Assembly (NCBI RefSeq): GCF_900142445.1
Contig: NZ_FRAV01000013.1
Coordinates: forward strand, 1 to 64,000
DNA: 64,000 nt
DNA from: Chryseobacterium polytrichastri
GTDB lineage: Bacteria > Bacteroidota > Bacteroidia > Flavobacteriales > Weeksellaceae
Reading direction: 5' to 3'
Positions 17,413 through 26,016 of this stretch are shown in pieces (position 1 is the stretch's first letter; each line of letters begins with the position of its first letter). A program made the position numbers and the translations under genes. The notes below the pieces were generated by a model, which did not search any database, was not told the origin of the DNA, and saw only the letters and a list, made by a program, of their open reading frames with translations.

Positions 17413-17835
17413 ATGAATAAGTTTGATAAAGCTTATCTAAAAATGGCCCTCGAGTGGGCAAACCTTTCCTACTGCAAACGAAAACAAGTAGGAGCTCTTA
17501 TCGTAAAAGATAGGATGATTATTTCAGATGGTTACAACGGCACTCCTTCGGGATTTGAAAACTGCTGTGAAGATGAAGGCGGAAAAACACACTGGTATGT
17601 ACTGCATGCAGAAGCTAACGCAATATTAAAGTTAGCCTCTTCTACACAATCTGCAAAAGGCGCAACGTTATATTTAACGTTATCACCTTGCAAAGAATGT
17701 AGCAAACTTATTCTACAGGCAGGAATTTCCAGACTTGTGTATATTAATGAATATTCGGACGATGATGGGATATCGTTCTTGAGGAACCATAACATTGAAA
17801 TAGAACAAATATCGGACTGTGAACTAAAAAAATAA
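17413..17835 (+). CDS. comEB: dCMP deaminase-like cytidine/deoxycytidylate deaminase
   Basis: A 140-residue zinc deaminase. Zinc ligands are His in LHAEANAILK (with the catalytic Glu) and the two cysteines of SPCKECSKLI. The early block CKRKQVGALIVKD and the GYNGTPSGFENC loop are typical of dCMP deaminases, which make dUMP for thymidylate synthesis. Nine bases before xerD, so the two are likely co-transcribed. The comEB name reflects family usage, not a proven competence role. Confidence 0.88.
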   Translation: MNKFDKAYLKMALEWANLSYCKRKQVGALIVKDRMIISDGYNGTPSGFENCCEDEGGKTHWYVLHAEANAILKLASSTQSAKGATLYLTLSPCKECSKLILQAGISRLVYINEYSDDDGISFLRNHNIEIEQISDCELKK

Positions 17836-17843
17836 GCACAAAC

Positions 17844-18758
17844 ATGACTTGGGATGAAAAAATTAAGGATTTTGAAATATTTCTTCGATTTGAAAGAAAT
17901 TTTTCAGAAAACACTCTCGACGCGTACGTTCGGGACATTAAAAAACTAAGAGAATATGCAGTAGAAGATCTGGAAAATGTCGGTCCGGGCTCTATAGGGT
18001 ATGAAAATCTACAAGAATACATCTTCAACCTTTCGAAGCAAAAATTCAGCGAAAGATCACAAGCAAGATGGATATCTTCTATAAAAGCATTCTTCAAATT
18101 TTTACTTGAAGATGAGTTTCGTGAAGACAATCCGGCAGCTTTGCTTGAAGGTCCTAAGTTAGGATTATATTTGCCTGACACTTTAAGCCTTCCCGATATC
18201 AATAAAATTATCGGCGCTATAGAAGTATCATCAGATCTTGGAAAGAGAAACCAGTGTATCATTGAGGTATTATACGGATGTGGACTCCGCGTTTCAGAAC
18301 TTATTGACCTGAAAATTTCAAACATTAACTTCATAGAAAATTATATCAAAGTGAATGGAAAGGGAAACAAAACCCGTTTCGTTCCGTTGGCAAATTACAC
18401 TGCTGATTTGCTGAAAAACTATATTGAAGAAACACGTTCGAAAAATAAAATCAATAAAAAGTACGAAGACTCTTTATTTCTGAACAGCAGAGGTACCTCT
18501 ATGTCCAGAGTAATCGTATTCTTAATTATAAAAGAACTTACCGATAAAGCGGGTGTAAGCAAGAAAATATCTCCACATACGTTTAGACATTCTTTTGCGA
18601 CCCATTTATTACAAAACGGTGCAGATCTACGTTATATACAGGAAATGCTAGGACATTCAAGCATTACCACAACAGAGATCTATACCCACTTAAAAACTGA
18701 AGAACTTCGCGATGTGATATTAACCTATCACCCGAGAAATAGTAATATTGCGCAATGA
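17844..18758 (+). CDS. xerD: site-specific tyrosine recombinase XerD
   Basis: A 304-residue tyrosine recombinase that resolves chromosome dimers at dif with XerC. An N-terminal SAM-like core-binding domain (1-100) is followed by a catalytic domain with Arg149 (GCGLRVSEL), Lys173, His245-x-x-Arg248 (HTFRHSFATHLL), His271 and nucleophile Tyr280 (TTTEIYTHL). The complete catalytic set and standard length mark the housekeeping enzyme rather than a phage or transposon integrase. Its stop overlaps the NUDIX start by four bases. Confidence 0.93.
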   Translation: MTWDEKIKDFEIFLRFERNFSENTLDAYVRDIKKLREYAVEDLENVGPGSIGYENLQEYIFNLSKQKFSERSQARWISSIKAFFKFLLEDEFREDNPAALLEGPKLGLYLPDTLSLPDINKIIGAIEVSSDLGKRNQCIIEVLYGCGLRVSELIDLKISNINFIENYIKVNGKGNKTRFVPLANYTADLLKNYIEETRSKNKINKKYEDSLFLNSRGTSMSRVIVFLIIKELTDKAGVSKKISPHTFRHSFATHLLQNGADLRYIQEMLGHSSITTTEIYTHLKTEELRDVILTYHPRNSNIAQ

Positions 18759-19270
18759 AACTATTGAAATATTGCCCAAGCTGCGGCAAAGAAACTCTAC
18801 ATTGGGACGGCGAAAAGAAATGGAGCTGCCCAAATTGTGATTTCAGACTCTATAACAACGTTGCCGGCGCAGTTGCCGTAGTAATAAGATATGGTGATGA
18901 AGTTTACCTTACCAGAAGAAATCAAGAGCCTAAAAAAGGAAAACTAGATTTAGCCGGAGGTTTTGTAGACCCAAAAGAAAGCGCAGAAGAAACTTGTAAA
19001 AGAGAGCTTTTTGAGGAACTTCAGCTTGACATCAATATTTCAAACTTAAAATATGTAACGAGTCTTCCAAACATCTATCAATACAAAGAAATTGATTATA
19101 ATACAATTGATTTATTTTATGAATATACCGTTTCGGAGAAATTTGAAGTGAATATTGAATTATCTGAGATCTCAGAGACCCAATGGATTCCTTTAGATAA
19201 AATCAACCTCGATGATATCGCTTTTGATTCTCAGAGAATATTTTTTGAACAGTATTTAAAGAATATTTAA
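18755..19270 (+). CDS. NUDIX hydrolase with N-terminal zinc ribbon
   Basis: A 171-residue protein. A short zinc ribbon comes first (CPSCGKETLHWDGEKKWSCP...C, residues about 6-29), then a Nudix domain with the box GGFVDPKESAEETCKRELFE followed by ELQ (about 68-91). The zinc ribbon plus Nudix layout resembles NADH pyrophosphatase-like and DUF4743/NudC-type proteins, but the substrate cannot be told. Overlaps xerD by four bases (ATGA) and is followed by a strong terminator. Confidence 0.88.
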   Translation: MKLLKYCPSCGKETLHWDGEKKWSCPNCDFRLYNNVAGAVAVVIRYGDEVYLTRRNQEPKKGKLDLAGGFVDPKESAEETCKRELFEELQLDINISNLKYVTSLPNIYQYKEIDYNTIDLFYEYTVSEKFEVNIELSEISETQWIPLDKINLDDIAFDSQRIFFEQYLKNI

Positions 19271-19274
19271 AAGC

Positions 19275-19304
19275 AAAAACGTCTCCAGACTTGGAGACGT
19301 TTTT
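19275..19304. terminator. bidirectional terminator between the NUDIX gene and the haem-binding gene
   Basis: AAAAACGTCTCCA-gact-TGGAGACGTTTTT is a 13-bp perfect stem with a T-run on the plus side and an A-run (T-run on minus) on the other. Confidence 0.92.
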
Positions 19305-19310
19305 TTTATG

Positions 19311-19769
19311 TTAATACGATTTATTCTTAAGCATTTCTTCAAAGTAATTAGACAATAGCTTTCTTTGTGCTTCAGTTAAATTGGCCTCTTTGTGATAAAC
19401 AATATATCCAGGCAAAGGCATTAGTTTATTTTGCACCGTCTCAGCAGCTCTCGTCAGCATACTTTCTTTCAGTTCTTTATTATAAGTACCCCAAATAGAA
19501 AAATTAAGACGTTCTCTACCATCATTAACGTGGCTCTTTACAGACCACGAAACAGGTGCTATAAAAGCATACTTGGGATATACTGTTTCATTAGAGTGAC
19601 AATCATAGCAAGCCCCTTTTATCAATTCACGAATCTTTTCCGGGGTATTCTTTGCCTCAACAAAATTCACAGCATGATCTACAGGTTTATTAACTCTATC
19701 GATTGGAATAAACTGGATTATAGCAAAAGTTACTAATGTCCAAAACACAATTTTTTTTGCGGTCTTCAT
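19311..19769 (-). CDS. membrane-anchored haem-binding (c-type) protein
   Basis: A 152-residue protein with an N-terminal membrane/signal helix (IVFWTLVTFAIIQFIP). It has a single c-type haem motif in GACYDCHSNETVYPKYAFIAPVSW (CYDCH near residue 53-57), matching the Haem_bd (PF14376) family. Later residues ERLNFSIWG and MPLPGYIVYHKEANLT are also characteristic. It is likely periplasmic and electron-carrying. It sits 7 bases after the Ig-like lipoprotein gene, in the same transcription unit; the function of that pairing is not known. Confidence 0.88.
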   Translation of the reverse strand: MKTAKKIVFWTLVTFAIIQFIPIDRVNKPVDHAVNFVEAKNTPEKIRELIKGACYDCHSNETVYPKYAFIAPVSWSVKSHVNDGRERLNFSIWGTYNKELKESMLTRAAETVQNKLMPLPGYIVYHKEANLTEAQRKLLSNYFEEMLKNKSY

Positions 19770-19776
19770 AATTTTC

Positions 19777-21543
19777 TTACTTCACTGGAGTTAAAATAGC
19801 ATCTCCTGATTTCAACTCACGATTATTTGCATCTTGTTTTACAGGTTTATCCTTATTTTCATTCGGAACCGCCGTTTTAGAAGGTGTAGAAATTTTAGGG
19901 CTGTCTAACGTTCTGGTATCTTTTAAATCCCAGGTTTCATTAGTATCCCAGAGCGGCCTTATAAGAGCAACTTTATAATAGACATAAGAATCTTCAGCAA
20001 AAACCTCATTGAGGAAGTCTGATTCATCCCAATATTTATTGTCATTATTATCTACCAATATCCTTACGATATATTCAGCAGGCTTCAGTATAGCAAATTT
20101 TATTTCGTCTCCTTTTGTATATTTTTGATAAATAACCTTTTCTGATGGATCTAATAACTGAATCCAATAGTTGGAGGTAGGAGCATTTTCTAATTTAAAT
20201 GTCAGGCTACCATAATTCTCCGGTTTATCAGCTTCAAAATCGAAACGTTTTGATTCCGAAGTTTTAGCGTAGAAAGAAGAAACCGTAGTCTTAGGAACCG
20301 TTAATTGATATTTTTTCCCGACAATAAAATCTGATTTTATTAATATCTGATACGGATTCGTCTCAGAAATCTGAGCTGTAAAATCCTGAGTGGTTAAACT
20401 ATCACTTTTTAACACCCACTTTTCAGGGTTTATTTTATCTATGATATAATTTGAGGTGATCTTGAAATCAGTTTTCGGAGGTAACATTCCACCTCCATTA
20501 TCACTATTGATCTCCATAGTACTCTTCGCATTGTATTTATAAAACAGCGAGGCATTATAAAGCGTATCCTTTTTCTGGTCGGCATTATACCCAAACTTTA
20601 AATTCTCCGTTGCGGTTTGCCCAACATCACTTTTCACCGCATCAAACCAAACTCTTACGGTATCAGATTTTGGAGTATGAGTAATTTTGTAATCTTTAAT
20701 TTTTTCGCTCAAAGGCTTAACTTTCACTTCACTAGGATGGCCTTCAAATGCCATCATCACTCCTCCCGGCATTTCTTTCATCTCAACATATTTCAATGCT
20801 TTTTTAGAAGGATAAACTTTTAAATTCAATCCTGAAATAGACTTTTCTACATCTATAACCTCCTTCTTAAAACCAACCTTTTCCTTTCCGGGATCATACA
20901 TTGAGTTTCCGTTTTCATCTTCAAAAGCAATAATCTTATATTTTCCTGGTGACAGATAATTCAGTTCATAATAACCATCAGCATCTACTTTAGTGATGTA
21001 GTAAGGTTTTTGCTTATAGTTAATGGTATCTTTTACCTGATACAAACCAACAACCAGTTTATTTTCGGTCCCGGAAGCTTGCTTTTTGATAGCTAATGCA
21101 TCTTTTACTTCACCACTGATATACAGATCATCTAATTTATCTCCTGTAGAAAAAGCAAAATTGAAATAACGCAGAATATTCGCTTCGTTATTATCAACAA
21201 TTGAGTTTCCGAAATTGAAATTATATGTTGTATTGGCTTTTAAAGTATCCGTCCACTGGATCAAAATAAATTTATTGGCAATATTTGAAGGTAAAATCCG
21301 CTTGATATTTTTAATGGGTGGAGAAATAATTAAGTTTTTATTGATGTCTTTCAACGTAATGTATTCATCAAAATCAAGACGCAGTTCGCGAATATCTCTT
21401 TTAACATTAATTCTTGTTGTATCAATATTTGAGCTTAAAAATTTAGGTGCTAAAGAATCTTTAGGTCCACCAACCGGCGAGCCTACCCTTGCACACGACT
21501 GCACAAGAAAACCTATAATAAATAATAGAAGAAGTCTTTTCAT
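19777..21543 (-). CDS. Ig-like (SbsA-type) outer membrane lipoprotein
   Basis: I start at 21543, where MKRLLLLFIIGFLVQSCARVG gives a clean lipoprotein signal with Cys17; the longer frame to 21594 adds an unlikely N-terminus that overlaps the next gene. The protein then reads VGGPKDSLAPK and an Ig-like fold (PF13205-type; NIDTTRINVKRDIRELRLDFDE). A middle CarboxypepD/SdrD-like beta domain (GYYELNYLSPGKYKIIAFED) and a long beta-rich C-terminus follow. This is a widespread Bacteroidota surface or periplasmic family without known function. The same operon holds the serine hydrolase lipoprotein. Confidence 0.85.
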   Translation of the reverse strand: MKRLLLLFIIGFLVQSCARVGSPVGGPKDSLAPKFLSSNIDTTRINVKRDIRELRLDFDEYITLKDINKNLIISPPIKNIKRILPSNIANKFILIQWTDTLKANTTYNFNFGNSIVDNNEANILRYFNFAFSTGDKLDDLYISGEVKDALAIKKQASGTENKLVVGLYQVKDTINYKQKPYYITKVDADGYYELNYLSPGKYKIIAFEDENGNSMYDPGKEKVGFKKEVIDVEKSISGLNLKVYPSKKALKYVEMKEMPGGVMMAFEGHPSEVKVKPLSEKIKDYKITHTPKSDTVRVWFDAVKSDVGQTATENLKFGYNADQKKDTLYNASLFYKYNAKSTMEINSDNGGGMLPPKTDFKITSNYIIDKINPEKWVLKSDSLTTQDFTAQISETNPYQILIKSDFIVGKKYQLTVPKTTVSSFYAKTSESKRFDFEADKPENYGSLTFKLENAPTSNYWIQLLDPSEKVIYQKYTKGDEIKFAILKPAEYIVRILVDNNDNKYWDESDFLNEVFAEDSYVYYKVALIRPLWDTNETWDLKDTRTLDSPKISTPSKTAVPNENKDKPVKQDANNRELKSGDAILTPVK

Positions 21544-21568
21544 GAATATGTTTAAGCAAAAGTAAACA

Positions 21569-22825
21569 TTATTCTGGAACATCCTGCCCGCCATTTAAAG
21601 AATCTTTATTGTCATTCATGATGCTGTGAAGCTTATCTTTCTGTACCGGGAAATCTTCAAACAAACCTGATAAAGCAAGGGCTGTATATACTTTGTTTGA
21701 ATATTTATTTCCAATAGCAACAATGGTCACTTTTGATTTTAATAAATGCGCAAAAACAGAGTTTGTTCCGTGCCACCAACCATTGTGATAGGTTAACTTT
21801 TCACCGTTATCAAAAATTTTCATTCTGAACCCGAGTCCATAATTATTCATTCCCGCTTTCTCATTGCTGTGAGGAGCAAAAACCATTTCCATCAATTCAG
21901 GCTTTAAGAACTCTTTTGAAAACATTGCTTTTGAGAAATTATAAAGGTCTCTTGGCGTTGTATATACATTTTTATCGCCATAAATAAGATCCAGCCTATC
22001 TAAAGGATATAGCTTATTTCCGTTATAAAAAGATTGTGATGCTGTAGGAATATCTTTTTCCTGAAAGATATAGGTATTATTCATTTTCAATGGTGTAAAA
22101 ACCATTTCTTTCATAGCTTGTGGAAAAGGTGTTTTTGTAACTTTCTCTATCAACAAAGCCAGCAATGCAAAATTGGTATTACAATACATGAAACCTGTGT
22201 CTGTATCTCTTGCTAAATCAGGCTTGTATTTAATAATCATATCCAATACATCCTGATTCGTAATATAAGGTTTAGAAAGCTCTGGCGCTGCTTGTGGAAT
22301 TTTAGTAATAAAATACTCATACTTCGGAAGCCCGCTTCTTTGGTCTAATAAAGTCTGAACCGTTACATTCGGATAAGGAAATCCTGGAAAAAACTGAGTT
22401 AAATGATCCGAAAATTTTATTTTCCCAGCTTCTATTAACTTCATCATTGCCATTGCAGTTAATGTTTTAGAAACTGAAGCTACATGCAAAGGTGTATTTT
22501 TATCAATTGGCATTTGCCCTCCTGCTCTTCCGAAACCTCTGTAGTTTTCATAAATGATATCATCGCCTTTGGCCACTAATATTCCGCCGCTTAGATCGCT
22601 CGCTTCCCAAACTTTTTTATAATACTGATCGATATAACGAACAAGAGAAGCTTTGTTAGGAAGCTGCCCGTCGCCTTTTGTGAAAACATTAGCCAAATCT
22701 ACACTTCCATAATTAGGAAGGTTGGTGGTGTTTTCAGTGACAGATTCTTTGGATTCGGATTTTTTTTTACAAGAAAAAATTAGTAAAAAAACGGATAAAA
22801 CAAGGACAAAATTACGCTTCTTCAT
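21569..22825 (-). CDS. class C beta-lactamase-like serine hydrolase, lipoprotein
   Basis: Starts at MKKRNF (22825) or three codons earlier; the signal VLVLSVFLLIFSC gives an acylated Cys. Penicillin-binding/beta-lactamase fold: SVSK (nucleophile Ser in VASVSKTLTAMAMM), YCN as the second motif (FMYCNTNFALL), and HNG as the third (TYHNGWWHGTN). About 418 residues. The group includes D-aminopeptidases, esterases and cell-wall carboxypeptidases; a role in drug resistance should not be assumed. It lies 26 bases upstream of the Ig-like lipoprotein gene, in one unit. Confidence 0.9.
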   Translation of the reverse strand: MKKRNFVLVLSVFLLIFSCKKKSESKESVTENTTNLPNYGSVDLANVFTKGDGQLPNKASLVRYIDQYYKKVWEASDLSGGILVAKGDDIIYENYRGFGRAGGQMPIDKNTPLHVASVSKTLTAMAMMKLIEAGKIKFSDHLTQFFPGFPYPNVTVQTLLDQRSGLPKYEYFITKIPQAAPELSKPYITNQDVLDMIIKYKPDLARDTDTGFMYCNTNFALLALLIEKVTKTPFPQAMKEMVFTPLKMNNTYIFQEKDIPTASQSFYNGNKLYPLDRLDLIYGDKNVYTTPRDLYNFSKAMFSKEFLKPELMEMVFAPHSNEKAGMNNYGLGFRMKIFDNGEKLTYHNGWWHGTNSVFAHLLKSKVTIVAIGNKYSNKVYTALALSGLFEDFPVQKDKLHSIMNDNKDSLNGGQDVPE

Positions 22826-22954
22826 GAGTTTCAAAAATGAGCGGGCAATTTAATAAAACTCAAAATAAATATTGAAGTCTTGTTACATATTATGAATTAT
22901 TTAACATAAACAGGAGCAAAATCGGGAAATTGTAAAATGATAACTTTCTTTATA

Positions 22955-23055
22955 GATGCTTTGACTTCGCTAAGCATGACATTCCTAATACTACCCGTTT
23001 ACTTTTAACAGAATAGTTATAGCGACATCATGCTGAGCAAAGTTGAAGTACCTCA
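22955..23055. repeat. inverted pair of a 'catgctgagcaaagt' repeat
   Basis: GATGCTTTGACTTCGCTAAG (22955 on) and CATGCTGAGCAAAGTTGAAG (23029 on) are imperfect inverse copies separated by about 50 bases. The motif resembles the CATGCTGAGCGAAGTCGAAG repeat that I know from intergenic regions of many Bacteroidota. The 232-base gap holds nothing else recognisable. Confidence 0.65.
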
Positions 23056-23066
23056 ACGAGATTTAT

Positions 23067-23996
23067 TTAAACAAACTGAGCAACAATCTTATCAACGATA
23101 ACCTGCGCCAGTTTCTCTTTACTCTGATGCGTCCAACCTGCGATATGAGGCGTAACGATTACTTTTTCAGAACTTAAAAGATATTGTAACTCTTCATTTT
23201 CTGTTTCAATATTTTCGAAAGAAGACTTTTCATATTCCAAAACATCAAGACATGCTCCTTTTACCTTTCCAGATTTCAACGCTTCAACTAAAGCTCTCGT
23301 TTCTATGTTTTTTCCTCTCGCTGTATTTACGAAATAGAAATCATTTTTCATATCAGAAAGGAATGGTCCGTCAACTAAATAATATGACAAATCTGTCAAA
23401 GGAATATGCAAACTTAAAACCTCCGCTTTTTCTTTTAATTCTGCCAAAGAAACCTGTGTTGCATATTCATCAGAAAGATCTGGTAGAATATCATGGAATA
23501 TCACTTTACAGCCAAAACCGGAAAGTCTTTTCGCCGTAGCTTTCCCCATATTTCCATAACCGATAAGTCCAACTGTTTTTCCTAATAATTCATCACCTCG
23601 GTTTTCTTCACGCAACCAAATTCCGTTCTTCACTTCCTGGGAAGCAATGAAAAGTCGGTTCATTAAGATCAACAACATTCCAACAACATGTTCTGCAACA
23701 GAATCTCTGTTTCCTTCAGGAGAATTGATCAATTGAATCCCCAATTTTTCAGCAACAGGAATATCTATATTCTCCATCCCCGCTCCTACTCTTGCAATGA
23801 ATTTCAGATTTTTCCCTTTCTCCAAAAAGTTTTGGTCTAAAGGAATTCGGCTTCTGATAATCACTCCGTTGTAATTTTCAATCTTAGCACAAACCTCATC
23901 ATAAGACGAAGAAAAATCTTCTTCCAATGTGAAATTTTTCGCTAAAAGCTGTTCAGTAATTAAAGGATGGTTTTTATCTAAAAGTAGTATTTTCAT
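23067..23996 (-). CDS. D-isomer 2-hydroxyacid dehydrogenase (3-phosphoglycerate dehydrogenase-like)
   Basis: A 309-residue NAD-dependent enzyme, starting at the ATG at 23996 (MKILLLDKNHPL). The substrate domain has RSRIPLDQ and GAGMENIDIPVAEKLG; the Rossmann part has GLIGYGNMGKATAKRL and a conserved NTARG loop, with the catalytic His in VIVTPHIAGWTHQSKEKLA. There is no ACT domain. It could be SerA (serine synthesis) or a hydroxypyruvate/lactate-type enzyme; no ser gene is adjacent. GxxExxY lies upstream in the same direction, separated by a cacaaat run. Confidence 0.85.
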   Translation of the reverse strand: MKILLLDKNHPLITEQLLAKNFTLEEDFSSSYDEVCAKIENYNGVIIRSRIPLDQNFLEKGKNLKFIARVGAGMENIDIPVAEKLGIQLINSPEGNRDSVAEHVVGMLLILMNRLFIASQEVKNGIWLREENRGDELLGKTVGLIGYGNMGKATAKRLSGFGCKVIFHDILPDLSDEYATQVSLAELKEKAEVLSLHIPLTDLSYYLVDGPFLSDMKNDFYFVNTARGKNIETRALVEALKSGKVKGACLDVLEYEKSSFENIETENEELQYLLSSEKVIVTPHIAGWTHQSKEKLAQVIVDKIVAQFV

Positions 23997-24004
23997 AATT
24001 CTTA

Positions 24005-24043
24005 AACACAAATGGCACAAATTATTTTCACAAATGACACCAA
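24005..24043. repeat. cacaaat run, downstream side of the GxxExxY gene
   Basis: aaacacaaatggcacaaatt and ttcacaaatgacaccaattt fill the gap between GxxExxY and the dehydrogenase gene. A longer run lies on the other side (24440-24595). Confidence 0.6.
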
Positions 24044-24044
24044 T

Positions 24045-24437
24045 TTACAATGTGCCATTGATCACTCTTTTTACTCCATTTTTAAAATGTAGAGTATTGA
24101 AGTTTATTAGCATACCTAGCTTGCAATTGCTTAAACGGAGATAGGTAAGGATTTGTGCTAAATGTACATCATTCAAAGATTCAACAGATTTTATTTCTAA
24201 AACAAATTTACTTTCAATTAATAAATCTAATCTATATCCTATATCTAGCTTCACTTCGTTATAAACCAAAGGCATCGGCTTTTGTTTTTCTACAAACAGA
24301 CCACTTTTATTAAGCTCATAAAACATACATTCTTCGTATGCACTTTCTAAAAGTCCAGGACCTAAAACCTTATGAACTAAGTAGCCTGTTTCATAGACAA
24401 TTCGTGATATATCATTTTCTGAAATATCTGTTTTCAT
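24045..24437 (-). CDS. GxxExxY protein (PD-(D/E)XK-like fold)
   Basis: A 130-residue protein with the family signature GLLESAYEECM (GxxExxY) near residue 28. A nuclease-like core GYRLDLLIESKFVLEIKSV places Asp and Glu-x-Lys in the PD-(D/E)XK order. Family members are widespread in Bacteroidota, often scattered and laterally moved; the nuclease activity is not demonstrated. It is enclosed by cacaaat-type repeat runs on both sides, and its neighbours are housekeeping genes, so it looks like an inserted cassette. Confidence 0.88.
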   Translation of the reverse strand: MKTDISENDISRIVYETGYLVHKVLGPGLLESAYEECMFYELNKSGLFVEKQKPMPLVYNEVKLDIGYRLDLLIESKFVLEIKSVESLNDVHLAQILTYLRLSNCKLGMLINFNTLHFKNGVKRVINGTL

Positions 24438-24439
24438 AT

Positions 24440-24595
24440 ATTTTTCATCTTAAAAATAAACACAAATCATTTGTGGGAATTTGTGTTTACTAGTTGTGTT
24501 TTTTATTTTTAAACACTATTCACAAATATGTTCACGAATAACACTAAACTATTTGTGAAAATTTGTGAAAGACATTTGTGTTATTTGCGTTTTAA
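24440..24595. repeat. cacaaat run with hairpin, upstream side of the GxxExxY gene
   Basis: The gap between GxxExxY and the thioesterase gene is almost wholly made of attcacaaat/tttgtg motifs. A 10-bp hairpin AAACACAAAT...ATTTGTGTTT lies at 24458-24488. Another three to four motif copies continue to 24590, just outside the thioesterase stop. Confidence 0.65.
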
Positions 24596-25113
24596 CTCGG
24601 CTCTTGGAATAACTTCTTCAGCTCCACAGATTCCAATGGTTTCATTCTTCCTGAAAGAATTAATGACAATTCTTTTCTACGGAATGCAGCAGCAAATCTT
24701 TCTTTTTCCTCTTCCGTTTCGGGAACCATTTCAGGAATTGGAATTGGGCGATTAAACTCATCTACAGCAACGAAAGTGTAAATTCCAGCATTGCTATGCG
24801 TTTTCTTTTGAGTGATTGGATCATCCAACCAAACATCCACATACACTTCCATAGAAGTTGAAAATGCTCTTGAAACTTTAGACTCTAAAATCACAATTCC
24901 TCCTTCCGGAATCGGGTGATGAAAAGAAACATGATTCACAGAAGCCGTAACCACTCTTCTTTCACAATGTCTTGCTGCAGAAATAGACGCACAACGGTCC
25001 ATCTTTGCTAGTAATTCACCTCCAAAAAGATTTCTTAAAGAATTGGTTTCGTTAGGAAGTACGATATTAGTCATGATGGTCAGAGATTCTGACGCTTTTT
25101 TTATTTTTGCCAT
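24592..25113 (-). CDS. acyl-CoA thioesterase (hotdog fold)
   Basis: A 173-residue single-hotdog thioesterase of the YciA/BACH type: MTNIVLPNETNSLRNLFGGELLAKMD contains the catalytic Asn/Asp-loop. It then has ASISAARHCERRVVTASV, HHPIPEGGIVILES, the helix and HSNAGIYTFVAV. It hydrolyses acyl-CoA to free acid and CoA; chain preference is unknown. Its start overlaps the end of the HU-domain gene by 13 bases, so translation is coupled. Confidence 0.9.
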   Translation of the reverse strand: MAKIKKASESLTIMTNIVLPNETNSLRNLFGGELLAKMDRCASISAARHCERRVVTASVNHVSFHHPIPEGGIVILESKVSRAFSTSMEVYVDVWLDDPITQKKTHSNAGIYTFVAVDEFNRPIPIPEMVPETEEEKERFAAAFRRKELSLILSGRMKPLESVELKKLFQEPS

Positions 25114-25865
25114 GTAGCCTTAGTCTTGTTTGGGGTTGTTGGAATTTGAACAGCTTTTACAACAGGTTTTACGATTGAATCTTTTTTCAACGTTTTCACA
25201 GAATCTGCCATCTTCATCTTGGTAGAATCTACTTTTACCGTGTCTCTTACCAATACTGATAGTTTTGCATTAACCTTGATTGAGTCTTTTTCTTTCTTAA
25301 AAGATTCTTTCCCAAAAAGGAGTTCTTGGTTCGTAAAAGCCAGATAAACGATTCCTAAAATAGGAATAACGATTAAAAAGATCCAAAGAAGTGATTTGCT
25401 GAATTTATATTCTTTTCCGGATTTTTCAGAAACAACGGATTTATCTTTTGTTTTAATATCAGAAAATTTAATCTCTTCCAATCCATAAAAATCAGGATGT
25501 CCGGATTCTATTCTCTTTCCTTTAAAATGGGTATGGCCTTCTTCAATAAAGACCGTCCCGAGATTCTGAATTTCTAAAGTCTGTTCTGCCTGAAGTTTTT
25601 TCTTCCAAAAATCGGTCTGAATTTTTAAGTCACTTTTCGACGCGGCAAAAGACATTTGCTTTTGTTCTGCAATAAAAGCGATTAAATCATCAGATTGAAT
25701 CTCAAAGTCAGGTGTAAAAGCAATCTGACTTGCCGGAGGAAGGATACTTCCGTTTTCGGAGTTGATAATTGCTTTAGAATTCTCAAGAGAAAATACACCA
25801 AAGCTTGGAACTGTAACAGTACCAAATTGTTTCAGATATTCTAAAATGTAAGCTGAAATATTCAT
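25101..25865 (-). CDS. HU-CCDC81/SPOR-like membrane protein
   Basis: A 254-residue protein. The N-terminal part (MNISAYILEYLKQFGTVTVP) through about 130 follows the tandem HU-like domain of Bacteroidota 'HU-CCDC81' proteins, with the segment FGVFSLEN and LGTVFIEEGHTHFKG. A single membrane helix lies at about 156-178 (LLWIFLIVIPILGIVYLAF). A Lys/Ser/Val-rich linker follows, but no SPOR domain, so it ends early compared with longer relatives. Role unknown; possible cell-wall or DNA organisation link. Confidence 0.75.
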   Translation of the reverse strand: MNISAYILEYLKQFGTVTVPSFGVFSLENSKAIINSENGSILPPASQIAFTPDFEIQSDDLIAFIAEQKQMSFAASKSDLKIQTDFWKKKLQAEQTLEIQNLGTVFIEEGHTHFKGKRIESGHPDFYGLEEIKFSDIKTKDKSVVSEKSGKEYKFSKSLLWIFLIVIPILGIVYLAFTNQELLFGKESFKKEKDSIKVNAKLSVLVRDTVKVDSTKMKMADSVKTLKKDSIVKPVVKAVQIPTTPNKTKATWQK

Positions 25866-25922
25866 TTGATGGCAAATTTATAACTTTTCCATGACTTTTT
25901 AGATGATTTATTGACATAAAAA

Positions 25923-25940
25923 AGACTGCCGAAACAGTCT
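25923..25940 (-). terminator. terminator after the TPP-controlled TonB receptor
   Basis: On the minus strand AGACTG-tttcgg-CAGTCT is followed by TTTTTTATG. It lies 77 bases after the receptor stop. Confidence 0.85.
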
Positions 25941-26016
25941 CTAAAATATAATATTACTTGTTTAAATGTCTTTATTGAGGTATTGAAAACAATTCTGAGT
26001 TATCTTTACCTATTTA

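Noticed and set aside
17744..18334. 196-codon open frame on the minus strand
   Set aside because: It lies wholly opposite the ends of the deaminase and the start of xerD, both with complete motifs, and its sequence is Ser/Leu/Arg-rich as expected from an antisense frame.
17844..18758. Integrase of a mobile element
   Set aside because: The enzyme has the standard XerD length and catalytic residues and sits among core genes; no attachment-site duplication or other mobile gene is near.
21569..22825. AmpC-type antibiotic resistance gene
   Set aside because: The SxxK, YxN and HxG motifs only place it in the broad serine hydrolase family; there is no AmpC-specific sequence or AmpR neighbour.
24440..24595. 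CRISPR array
   Set aside because: The cacaaat motifs are short, irregular and without fixed-length spacers, and there are no cas genes in the window.
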